From Provencibacterium sp. (GTDB lineage: Bacteria; Bacillota; Clostridia; Oscillospirales; Ruminococcaceae), in NCBI GenBank assembly GCA_022793895.1, contig JAAWDS010000024.1, forward strand, positions 1 through 64,000: a DNA stretch of 64,000 nt, given 5' to 3'. The stretch's first letter is position 1. Each line of letters starts with the position of its first letter. The position numbers and the translations under genes were made by a program. Positions 16,407-23,799 of this stretch are shown in pieces. The notes under the pieces are model-generated. The model made no database searches, was not told where the DNA came from, and worked only from the letters and a program-made list of their open reading frames with translations.

Positions 16407-17441
16407 ATGCAGAATAGCTTTAGCGCCAGCTATAAAGAGGCTGGCGTAGATGTAACGGCCGGCTACCGCGCGGTGGAGCTGATGAAAAGCCACGTTGCGC
16501 GGACGATGACGGCTGGCGCGCTCGACACCATCGGCGGCTTTGGCGGGATGTTCCAGCTGGATCTGACCGGACTTTCCCAGCCGGTGCTTGTTTCGGGGAC
16601 GGACGGCGTAGGCACCAAGCTGCGCCTCGCCTTTCTCAGCGGGAAGCATGATACCGTAGGCATCGACTGCGTGGCGATGTGTGTGAACGATATCATCTGC
16701 TGCGGGGCGAAACCGCTTTTGTTCCTGGACTATCTGGCTCTGGGGAAGAACGTTCCGGAGCGGGTGGCCGAAATCGTGAAGGGCGTTGCGGAGGGCTGCG
16801 TGCAGGCGGGCTGCGCGCTGGTCGGCGGCGAAACGGCGGAAATGCCCGGCTTCTATCCGGAAGAGGAATATGATCTGGCCGGTTTTTCGGTCGGCGTGGT
16901 CGATCGTGCAAAGGTGCTGGACCGCTCGTCCGTCCGTCCGGGCGATGCGATCGTCGGCCTCGCCTCCAGCGGCGTTCATTCCAACGGCTTTTCGCTGGTG
17001 CGCAAGGTGTTCGGGCTGGAAACGGCCGGCGACCGGCAGATGGACGAGCTTGGCGGCTCGCTTTTGGAAACGCTTTTGATCCCCACGAAGATTTATGTAA
17101 AGCCGATGCTTTCGCTCTTTGAGCAGGTAACGGTGAAGTCGGTCAGCCACATCACCGGCGGCGGTTTTTATGAGAACATTCCGCGCTCGCTCCCGGAGGG
17201 GTGCATGGCGCTTATCCGCAAGGACAGCTTCCCCACCCCGCCCATCTTCCAGCTGCTCCAGAAGGAAGGCGGCATCCCGGAACGGGATATGTATAACACC
17301 TACAACATGGGGATCGGGATGGCCTTCACCGTTTCCCCGGACAAGGCGGACAAGGCGGTGCGCTTGCTGAAGGAAGCGGGCGAGAACGCCTATTGCATCG
17401 GCGAGGTTGTTTCGGGAGAGGAAGGCGTACAGATCATATGA
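16407..17441 (+). CDS. purM: Phosphoribosylformylglycinamidine cyclo-ligase
   Basis: 344-aa AIR synthetase closing the imidazole ring with ATP. Recognisable are YKEAGVDVTAGYRAVELMK at the start, VLVSGTDGVGTKLRLAF, DCVAMCVNDIICCGAKPLLF and HITGGGFYENIPR. It normally follows PurL; no purL lies in the window, so FGAM is made by a gene elsewhere. Confidence 0.96.
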   Translation: MQNSFSASYKEAGVDVTAGYRAVELMKSHVARTMTAGALDTIGGFGGMFQLDLTGLSQPVLVSGTDGVGTKLRLAFLSGKHDTVGIDCVAMCVNDIICCGAKPLLFLDYLALGKNVPERVAEIVKGVAEGCVQAGCALVGGETAEMPGFYPEEEYDLAGFSVGVVDRAKVLDRSSVRPGDAIVGLASSGVHSNGFSLVRKVFGLETAGDRQMDELGGSLLETLLIPTKIYVKPMLSLFEQVTVKSVSHITGGGFYENIPRSLPEGCMALIRKDSFPTPPIFQLLQKEGGIPERDMYNTYNMGIGMAFTVSPDKADKAVRLLKEAGENAYCIGEVVSGEEGVQII

Positions 17442-17546
17442 GGCTGCTGTCCCGGCGGTCTTGACAGGACAACGGTGTTTAAGCAGGAGGACGGTTCATC
17501 ATAACGGGCCGCTGAAACGGTCCGACATGCAGAAAGAGAGAGATTC

Positions 17547-18653
17547 ATGAAACAGGGTCACGATTTAGCAATCATCGCCATGAAGGGCTGCGAGCAGATC
17601 GCAAGCGAGATTAACTACTATCTCTGCGAGTGGCGGGACGACGAGGAACACAATTATATGGTCCCGGTCTCCTGCCCGCGGTTTGGTTCGGGCGAAGCGA
17701 AAGCGGTCATTCAGAAAACGGCGCGCGGGCGGGATATTTTCATCCTCTGCGATATGTTTAACTATGGGATCACCTATAAAATGTATGGGCAGGAAAACCG
17801 CATGTCGCCGGACGACCATTTTCAGGATCTCAAGCGGGTAGTAGCGGCGCTGGGCGGCAAAGCGCGGCGGATCACGGTGATTATGCCGATGCTCTATGAG
17901 GGCCGGCAGCACAAGCGCACCGGCCGCGAATCGCTCGACTGCGCCATTGCGTTGCAGGAGCTTGAGAATATGCGCGTTTCCAACATCATCACCTTTGACG
18001 CGCACGATCCCCGCGTTCAGAACGCGATCCCTCTCAGCGATTTTGACGATCTCAAGCCTACCTATCAAATGCTCAAGGCGCTGACGCGCAACTATAAGGA
18101 CATCCGCTTTGACAAGAGCAAGCTGATGATCGTCTCTCCTGACGAGGGCGGCATGCAGCGCTGCATGTATTATTCTTCGGTGCTCGGCCTGGATCTGGGA
18201 ATGTTCTATAAAAAGCGGGATTATTCGGTGGTGATCGACGGGAAAAACCCAATCGAGTCCCACCGCTGGCTGGGAGCGGATGTGACGGGGAAGGACGTCA
18301 TCGTTGTGGACGATATGATTTCCTCCGGCGAATCGATGATCGACGTGGCTGGGAAGCTCAAAGCCATGGGGGCGGGGCGCATCTTCATATTCTCCACCTT
18401 CGGCCTGTTCTGCAACGGCTTGGAGGTTTTCGATCGCGCCTATGCGCAGGGGGTATTTACCCGGATTTTCACCACCAACCTCGTCTACCGCACTCCGGAG
18501 CTTCAGAAGCGCTCCTGGTATTGCGAGGTCAACATGGCGAAATATCTGGCCTATATCATCGACGCCATCAATGAGGAGTGCTCGGTCAGCGCCATGTTCA
18601 ATCCTTACACCAAGATCGAAACGCTGGTTCGTAATACGCAGAAGGAGGACTAG
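17547..18653 (+). CDS. Divergent ribose-phosphate diphosphokinase (PRPP synthetase-like)
   Basis: 368 aa, longer than the usual PRPP synthetase of about 315. Family landmarks are displaced but visible: VIMPMLYEGRQHKRTGRESL (in place of the IPYLGYARQDRK region), ITFDAHDPRVQNAIP, VSPDEGGMQRC and the PRPP loop VIVVDDMISSGESMIDVAGK. It sits inside the purine operon, so supply of PRPP for PurF is the natural role. Because the N-terminal half diverges, a related phosphoribosyltransferase function cannot be excluded. A hairpin terminator follows immediately. Confidence 0.82.
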   Translation: MKQGHDLAIIAMKGCEQIASEINYYLCEWRDDEEHNYMVPVSCPRFGSGEAKAVIQKTARGRDIFILCDMFNYGITYKMYGQENRMSPDDHFQDLKRVVAALGGKARRITVIMPMLYEGRQHKRTGRESLDCAIALQELENMRVSNIITFDAHDPRVQNAIPLSDFDDLKPTYQMLKALTRNYKDIRFDKSKLMIVSPDEGGMQRCMYYSSVLGLDLGMFYKKRDYSVVIDGKNPIESHRWLGADVTGKDVIVVDDMISSGESMIDVAGKLKAMGAGRIFIFSTFGLFCNGLEVFDRAYAQGVFTRIFTTNLVYRTPELQKRSWYCEVNMAKYLAYIIDAINEECSVSAMFNPYTKIETLVRNTQKED

Positions 18654-18662
18654 CCCGCTTTG

Positions 18663-18700
18663 CGAACCGGGGACGGGAATCCATCCCCGGTTCGTATTGT
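18663..18700 (+). terminator. Terminator-like hairpin after the PRPP synthetase gene
   Basis: CGAACCGGGGA pairs with TCCCCGGTTCG, followed by a T-rich stretch (TATTGTTTTT). It could partly uncouple the later purine genes from the first five. Confidence 0.75.
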
Positions 18701-18757
18701 TTTTCGGTACCGGGGTGCGCCCGCAAATGGAAAAGAACCCCCGGTCGAGCCGGTCCT

Positions 18758-18882
18758 CCGGTTTCCAGAAACCAGAAAAACGGTGGTTTCGCGCCTTATG
18801 GCGCGAAATTCAGGGCGGTTTCTTCGCCCTGAAAACCGTTTTTCCAACGGACGCGTTGCAAAATTTATTTTGTAACGCGTCC
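18758..18882 (-). repeat. Intergenic structured repeat, copy C
   Basis: Read on the minus strand: hairpin GGACGCGT...ACGCGTCC with an AT-rich centre (18849-18882), then outer stem GAAAAACGG / CCGTTTTTC. It encloses hairpin 1 (TTCAGGGCG / CGCCCTGAA) and hairpin 2 (TTTCGCGCC / GCGCGAAA), followed by hairpin 3 GGTTT-CTGG-AAACC. This is the closest relative of the copy at 32.4 kb. It lies inside the purine operon between the PRPP synthetase-like and NUDIX genes. Confidence 0.85.
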
Positions 18883-18924
18883 ATGGAGGCTCAAGCCGGT
18901 TTCGTGAAGAAAGGGGTTTTTTCG

Positions 18925-19434
18925 ATGGGAGAGAAGACGGGAGGCCCGTTGCGCCTGCGCAGCATGACCTCTATTTATATTGCGCGCGGAAATGAGCTGT
19001 TGATGCTCTACCGCATCGGTTCGCGGGTCGTTCCGCCCTCCTGGTGCGGCATAGGCGGGCACTTTGAGCCGGAGGAACTCTGCGATCCGCAGGCGTGCGT
19101 GCTGCGCGAGCTGCGGGAGGAGGCGCATCTTGGGCCGGAAGCCCTCGCCGATCTCCGGCTGAGGTATCTGGCTCTCCGGCAAAGGCCGGGCGAGATCCGG
19201 CAGAATTATTATTATTTTGCGCGGTTGGCGCCCGGCGTAGAGGTGGACATGCGCTGCGACGAAGGGCGGCTCCAATGGCTGCCCTTCGATGAAGCCCTCT
19301 TGGAACGGGAGATGCCGCTGAGCGCGAAGGAGGTGCTCCGGCATTATCTGCGGGTAGGCCGTTCGACCGAGGCGGTCTATGCGGGAATTGCCAGCGGGGG
19401 AGCGATCTCTTTTCAGGAGCTGAACGTCTTTTAG
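18925..19434 (+). CDS. NUDIX hydrolase
   Basis: 169-aa pyrophosphohydrolase. The NUDIX box is GGHFEPEE...LRELREEAHL (about residues 38-60), with the usual glycine after REE replaced by histidine neighbours (EEAHLG). A GAAAGGGG ribosome site is eight bases before ATG 18925. MutT/NudF-like proteins clean up damaged or excess nucleotides. It is embedded in the purine operon, so a nucleotide substrate is plausible but unproved. Confidence 0.88.
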   Translation: MGEKTGGPLRLRSMTSIYIARGNELLMLYRIGSRVVPPSWCGIGGHFEPEELCDPQACVLRELREEAHLGPEALADLRLRYLALRQRPGEIRQNYYYFARLAPGVEVDMRCDEGRLQWLPFDEALLEREMPLSAKEVLRHYLRVGRSTEAVYAGIASGGAISFQELNVF

Positions 19435-19492
19435 CGAGGTCCGGCGCCGGATGCCGGAGGCTTTTCACAGAAGGAAGAAAGGATGGGGAAAA

Positions 19493-20080
19493 TTGAAGGT
19501 AGCGGTGCTGGTCTCAGGAGGCGGGACCAATCTGCAAGCGCTGATTGATGCGGCGGCGGCAGGGAAGATGCCCCACGTACAGCTCAGTCTGGTGGTGGCC
19601 TCCAGGCCGGGCGTTTATGCGCTCGAACGGGCTGAAAGGGCGGGGATTCCTTCGGAGGTTATCGCGCGGAAGAATTTCCCTTCCAAGGAGGCTTACAGCC
19701 GGGCGCTGCTGGAACGGCTGCGCGGGCAGGGGATTGAGGCGGTGGTGCTCGCGGGGTTCCTTTCGGTGCTCTCTGCAGAATTTTGCGCGGCTTACGCAGA
19801 CCGGATCCTCAATGTGCACCCGTCGCTTATCCCCGCTTTCTGCGGCGACGGCTACTACGGCCTGCGGGTACATGAGGAAGCGCTGCGCTATGGCGTGAAG
19901 GTCACGGGGGCGACGGTGCATCTTGTCAACGAAATTACCGACGGCGGACGCATCCTGCTGCAAAAGGCGGTGGAGGTGCGGGAGGGGGATACCCCGGAAA
20001 CGCTGCAACGCCGGGTGATGGAGGAAGCCGAGTGGGTGCTTCTGCCAGAGGCGTTAGAAAAGATCTGTAGGGAAATGTGA
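19493..20080 (+). CDS. purN: Phosphoribosylglycinamide formyltransferase
   Basis: 195-aa folate-dependent GAR transformylase. It opens KVAVLVSGGGTNLQALID. The catalytic region NVHPSLIPAF (Asn, His) and the downstream GVKVTGATVHLVNEITDGG with the conserved Asp are present. The start is TTG 19493, ten bases after AGAAAGGA; no ATG fits. The stop codon lies inside a perfect 19-bp terminator stem, so the last codons are part of the hairpin. Confidence 0.94.
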   Translation: MKVAVLVSGGGTNLQALIDAAAAGKMPHVQLSLVVASRPGVYALERAERAGIPSEVIARKNFPSKEAYSRALLERLRGQGIEAVVLAGFLSVLSAEFCAAYADRILNVHPSLIPAFCGDGYYGLRVHEEALRYGVKVTGATVHLVNEITDGGRILLQKAVEVREGDTPETLQRRVMEEAEWVLLPEALEKICREM

Positions 20081-20100
20081 AACATTTCCCTACAGATCTT
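20060..20100 (+). terminator. Hairpin overlapping the purN stop codon
   Basis: A perfect 19-bp stem (AAGATCTGTAGGGAAATGT and complement) with a GAA loop includes the purN TGA at 20078-20080. It is directly followed by the first tandem repeat copy. There is no strong T-run, so it may work as an RNA-stability or processing element rather than a full terminator. Confidence 0.7.
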
Positions 20101-20200
20101 AAGGAAAAGTCCCTTTTGACTCCGAGGGAGTCAAATTCCGCCCGCGCAGGGCGCGGCCGGAAGCGGGTCTTTTCCCGGTCTCTGCAAGGCGGATGTAGAA
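20101..20200 (+). repeat. Intergenic structured repeat, copy D1 (first tandem unit)
   Basis: Outer stem GGAAAAG / CTTTTCC extended by CCC/GGG across a T-T mismatch encloses hairpin 1 (TTTGACTCC-GA-GGGAGTCAAA) and hairpin 2 (CGCCCGCGC-AG-GGCGCGG). The third region CCCGGTCTCTGCAAGGCGG follows. The stem sequences are unrelated to those of the 32.4-kb copy but the pairing layout is the same. A near-identical unit follows 118 bp later. Confidence 0.85.
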
Positions 20201-20218
20201 CATATGGCTGCAAACCTT

Positions 20219-20318
20219 AAGGAAAAGTCCCTTTTGACTCCGAGGGAGTCAAATTCCGTTCGCGCAGGGCGCGGCCGGAAGCGGGTCTTTTCCCGGTTTC
20301 TGCAAGGCGGATGTAAAA
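20219..20318 (+). repeat. Intergenic structured repeat, copy D2 (second tandem unit)
   Basis: Near-exact copy of D1 shifted by 118 bp. I see four base differences: two in the 5' arm of hairpin 2 (CC to TT), one in the loop region before TTTCTGC, and one near the end. The duplication is recent compared with the drift between other copies. It separates purN from the IMP cyclohydrolase gene. Confidence 0.88.
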
Positions 20319-20397
20319 GTATCTGACGGGTAAACTTTGCCTACAAGGGCGGGACCTGTCTTTAGCGGAAAAATCACGGAGAAAGGAAGTCTTAAGA

Positions 20398-21096
20398 ATG
20401 GAGAATGTTTTCGACCTGCTCCGGCAGAACGATTATCCCGGACGCGGCATCCTGCTGGGGCGCAGCGCGGACGGGGAGCATGCTGTGGCGGCTTATTTCA
20501 TCATGGGGCGCAGCGAGAATAGCTGCAACCGCATCTTTGTCCCGGAAGGGGACGGGCTGCGTACGCAAGCCTATGATCCCAGCAAGCTACAGGATCCTTC
20601 GCTGGTGATCTATGCGCCGGTGCGGGTGCTGGGGGAACGCACCATCGTCACCAACGGCGATCAGACCGATACCATTTATGAAGCGCTTTCACAGGGCGGC
20701 AGCTTTGAGGACGCGCTGCGCACCCGGACTTTTGAACCGGATCCGCCCATCTATACCCCGCGCATTTCCGGGCTTTTGGAGCAAAACGGCGACTACCGCC
20801 TTTCGATCCTCAAAAGCGGCGAGGGCGATCCCAGCCGCACCTGCCGTTTTTTCTATGAATACCAGAACCCGCAGGCGGGAACAGGCCACCTCATCCATGT
20901 CTACGAGCGCGACGGGAACCCGCCCGCATCCTTTAGCGGCGAGCCGGTCCCGGTCTCCTTCACCGGAGAGATCGAGTCCTTTACCCATGCGCTCTGGGAA
21001 AGCCTGGATGAGCAGAAGAAAATCTCGCTGTTTGTGCGCTTCATCCGGCTACAGGATGGCCGCGCAGAGACCCGCATTGTGAATAAACATAGCTAA
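20398..21096 (+). CDS. purO: PurO-type IMP cyclohydrolase
   Basis: 232-aa protein of the archaeal-type IMP cyclohydrolase family that closes FAICAR to IMP. The motifs NDYPGRGILLGRS, AAYFIMGRSENSCNRIF and VTNGDQTDTIYEAL are typical. It replaces the IMP cyclohydrolase domain normally fused to AICAR transformylase in bacterial PurH; the neighbouring gene indeed holds only the transformylase part. The two genes are 17 bp apart and complete the pathway together. Confidence 0.88.
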   Translation: MENVFDLLRQNDYPGRGILLGRSADGEHAVAAYFIMGRSENSCNRIFVPEGDGLRTQAYDPSKLQDPSLVIYAPVRVLGERTIVTNGDQTDTIYEALSQGGSFEDALRTRTFEPDPPIYTPRISGLLEQNGDYRLSILKSGEGDPSRTCRFFYEYQNPQAGTGHLIHVYERDGNPPASFSGEPVPVSFTGEIESFTHALWESLDEQKKISLFVRFIRLQDGRAETRIVNKHS

Positions 21097-21113
21097 GGAG
21101 GCTTTTTAAAGAT

Positions 21114-22289
21114 ATGGCGGTTGAACTCGAATTGAAATATGGCTGTAACCCGAACCAAAAGCCGGCGCGCATCTTTATGAAGGAGGGCGAGCTCCCGCTC
21201 ACCGTCCTGGGCGGCAAGCCGGGATATATCAATTTCCTGGACGCGCTCAATAGCTGGCAGCTCGTGAGCGAGCTGAAGCAGGCCACCGGGCTTCCCGCGG
21301 CGGCATCCTTCAAGCATGTCAGCCCAGCGGGCGCGGCGGTTGGGCTGCCGCTGGATGCGGTGATGCGCCAGATCTATTTTACCGGCGAAAAGGAGCTTTC
21401 CCCGCTCGCCTGCGCCTATGCGCGCGCCCGCGGGGCCGACCGGATGTCCTCCTACGGGGATTGGGCGGCTCTTTCGGATGTCTGCGACGCCGATACGGCG
21501 CGCCTGTTGGCCCGCGAGGTTTCCGATGGGGTGATTGCCCCCGGCTACACCGAGGAAGCGCTGGCGATTCTCCAGGCGAAGCGGAAGGGGAGCTACAACA
21601 TTGTGCAGATCGATCCGGCCTACCGTCCCGCGCCGGTGGAGCACAAGGATGTTTTCGGCATTACCTTTGAGCAGGGCCGCAATGAGCTGGCGATCACCGA
21701 AGAGCTCTTCTCCAATATCGTCACCGATGCGAAGGATCTGCCTGAGAGCGCCCGGCGCGATCTGATCATTTCGCTCATTACCCTCAAATATACCCAGTCC
21801 AACTCGGTTTGCTATGTGAAGGACGGGCAGGCCATCGGCGTCGGCGCGGGACAGCAGTCGCGCGTACACTGCACCCGTCTGGCGGGCAACAAGGCGGATA
21901 ACTGGTACCTGCGGCAGCATGAAAAGGTGCTCGCCCTCCCGTTCCGCGAGAAAATCCGCCGTGCCGACCGGGATAACACCATCGATGTCTACATCTCGGA
22001 GGATTTTGATGATGTGCTGCGCGACGGCGTCTGGGAGCAGTTTTTCACCCGGAAGCCCGAACCGCTCACCCGCGAGGAGAAGCGCGCCTGGCTGGATACG
22101 TTGGACGGCGTTGCGCTCGGATCGGATGCGTTCTTCCCCTTTGGGGACAACATCGAGCGGGCGAAGCGCTCCGGCGTGCGCTATATCGCGCAGCCCGGCG
22201 GCTCTATTCGGGATGACAATGTGATCGAGTGCTGCAACCGTTATCAAATGGTCATGGCGTTTACCGGCATCCGCCTGTTCCATCATTGA
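21114..22289 (+). CDS. Stand-alone AICAR formyltransferase (PurH-type, no IMP cyclohydrolase domain)
   Basis: 391 aa, matching only the transformylase half of bacterial PurH (about 520 aa). The catalytic KHVSPAGAAVG (about residues 64-74), YTQSNSVCYVKDG, GAGQQSRVHCTRLAGNKA and the C-terminal PGGSIRDDNVIECCNRY are intact. It converts AICAR to FAICAR with formyl-tetrahydrofolate. A strong TAAGGAGG precedes the ATG. The missing domain is supplied by the PurO-type gene upstream. Confidence 0.93.
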   Translation: MAVELELKYGCNPNQKPARIFMKEGELPLTVLGGKPGYINFLDALNSWQLVSELKQATGLPAAASFKHVSPAGAAVGLPLDAVMRQIYFTGEKELSPLACAYARARGADRMSSYGDWAALSDVCDADTARLLAREVSDGVIAPGYTEEALAILQAKRKGSYNIVQIDPAYRPAPVEHKDVFGITFEQGRNELAITEELFSNIVTDAKDLPESARRDLIISLITLKYTQSNSVCYVKDGQAIGVGAGQQSRVHCTRLAGNKADNWYLRQHEKVLALPFREKIRRADRDNTIDVYISEDFDDVLRDGVWEQFFTRKPEPLTREEKRAWLDTLDGVALGSDAFFPFGDNIERAKRSGVRYIAQPGGSIRDDNVIECCNRYQMVMAFTGIRLFHH

Positions 22290-22352
22290 GGAACAGCGGC
22301 CGCGGAGGCCGGAGGCTTCCGGCTTTTAATAGAAAAGGGATGGAGGAAGAGG

Positions 22353-23612
22353 ATGAAGGTACTGATCGTTGGGTCGGGCGGGCGCGAGCATGCGCTGGCG
22401 CTGGCTATTCATAAAAGCCCTCGGTGCGAGGCGCTCTATTGCGCGCCCGGCAACGCCGGAACAGCAGCTGTCGCCGAAAACGTTCCGCTGGCGGCGACCG
22501 ATATCGAGGGCGTAGTGGATTTCTGCCTGAAAACCGGGATCGGCTATGTGGTCGTTGCGCCGGATGATCCGCTGGCGCTCGGCATGGTGGACGCGCTCGC
22601 CGAAAAGGGAATCCGCGCCTTCGGGCCGGACAAAAAGGCGGCGGCCATTGAAGGAAGCAAGGTCTTTGCGAAGGGCCTGATGGAGAAATACGGTATCCCG
22701 ACCGCGCGCTACCGCGTTTATGAGGACTGTGTCGCCGCCTACAACGATGTGCGCATGGCAGGAAAATATCCGGTCGTGATCAAAGCGGACGGATTGGCGC
22801 TGGGCAAGGGGGTCGTCATCGCCCAGTCGCTGGGCGAGGCGCAGGATGCGCTGCGCTCGATTATGGAGGACAAAATTTTCGGCGCGAGCGGCAACCGGGT
22901 GGTCATTGAGGAATTCCTGACCGGGCCGGAGGTGTCGGTGCTCTGCTTTACCGATGGGGAGACCATCGTCCCGATGGTTTCTTCGATGGATCACAAGCGC
23001 ATCTATGACGGCGACCGAGGTCCCAACACCGGCGGCATGGGGACCGTCGCCCCCAACCGGCACTATACGCCGGAGATCGCCGAAGAGTGCATGCGGACCA
23101 TCTTCCGCCCGACCGTGGAAGCGATGAAGGCGGAGGGCCGCCCCTTCAAGGGCTGCCTCTATTTTGGGCTGATGCTTACCGCGAATGGGCCGAAGGTGAT
23201 TGAATATAACTGCCGGTTTGGCGATCCGGAGACGCAGGTGGTGCTGCCGCTGCTGCAAAGCGACCTGCTCTCCGTTCTGGAAGCGGTAACGGATGGGCGG
23301 CTGGCGGAGGCTGAGGTCTCCTTCCGGGACGGCGCGGCCGCCTGCGTCGTGCTGGCTTCGGGCGGGTATCCCGGTTCCTACGAGAAGGGCAAAGAGATCG
23401 AAGGGCTGGCAGGGCCGTTTGACCCGGCCGTTACGGTCTACCACGCCGGGACGGCGCTGAAGGATGGGAAAACGGTGACGGCCGGCGGCCGGGTGTTGGG
23501 CGTCAGCGCCGTAGGCGATTGTCTCGAAGATGCGCTCCGGCTGGCCTATGCCGCGGCGGAGAAGATCACCTTCCCCGGTAAGCAGCTGCGGACCGATATC
23601 GGAAAAAAATAA
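22353..23612 (+). CDS. purD: Phosphoribosylamine-glycine ligase
   Basis: 419-aa ATP-grasp enzyme making GAR from phosphoribosylamine and glycine. VLIVGSGGREHALALAI opens the protein; VIKADGLALGKGVVIA, DHKRIYDGDRGPNTGGMG and EYNCRFGDPETQVVLPLL mark the ATP-grasp core. Last gene of the purine operon; the long terminator 9 bp after its stop ends it. Confidence 0.96.
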   Translation: MKVLIVGSGGREHALALAIHKSPRCEALYCAPGNAGTAAVAENVPLAATDIEGVVDFCLKTGIGYVVVAPDDPLALGMVDALAEKGIRAFGPDKKAAAIEGSKVFAKGLMEKYGIPTARYRVYEDCVAAYNDVRMAGKYPVVIKADGLALGKGVVIAQSLGEAQDALRSIMEDKIFGASGNRVVIEEFLTGPEVSVLCFTDGETIVPMVSSMDHKRIYDGDRGPNTGGMGTVAPNRHYTPEIAEECMRTIFRPTVEAMKAEGRPFKGCLYFGLMLTANGPKVIEYNCRFGDPETQVVLPLLQSDLLSVLEAVTDGRLAEAEVSFRDGAAACVVLASGGYPGSYEKGKEIEGLAGPFDPAVTVYHAGTALKDGKTVTAGGRVLGVSAVGDCLEDALRLAYAAAEKITFPGKQLRTDIGKK

Positions 23613-23620
23613 CGCCAATG

Positions 23621-23751
23621 AGAGGACCATCCGAAAAATGCTTTGCATTTTTCGGATGGTCCTCTGAAAAAGCGCTTTTGGATCTTGAAAAGTCAAATTC
23701 CGCCTGCATTCCCTGGCCGAAAAACCGCGTTTTTCCGGGTCTGCAAACCGG
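23621..23751 (+). repeat. Intergenic structured repeat, copy E, with a 21-bp terminator stem
   Basis: A perfect 21-bp inverted repeat with a TTT loop (AGAGGACCATCCGAAAAATGC arm; 23621-23665) ends the purine operon. It leads into a repeat copy: outer stem GAAAAA-G-CGC / GCGTTTTTC with a bulge, a bulged hairpin 1 (TTTG...CAAA) and hairpin 2 with one mismatch (TTCCGCC / GGCCGAA). Hairpin 3 is CCGGGT-CTGC-AAACCGG. More degenerate than copies C, F and G. The gene beyond is convergent. Confidence 0.75.
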
Positions 23752-23799
23752 AAAGGGGGCTTTTCCGCAAATCGGGAGGAGAGTCCCCCAAAAAGGAGA

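Noticed and set aside
20101-20318. Tandem repeats considered as a CRISPR array
   Set aside because: Only two units of about 100 bp with a short 18-bp joint, internally structured and related to single copies elsewhere; no cas genes.
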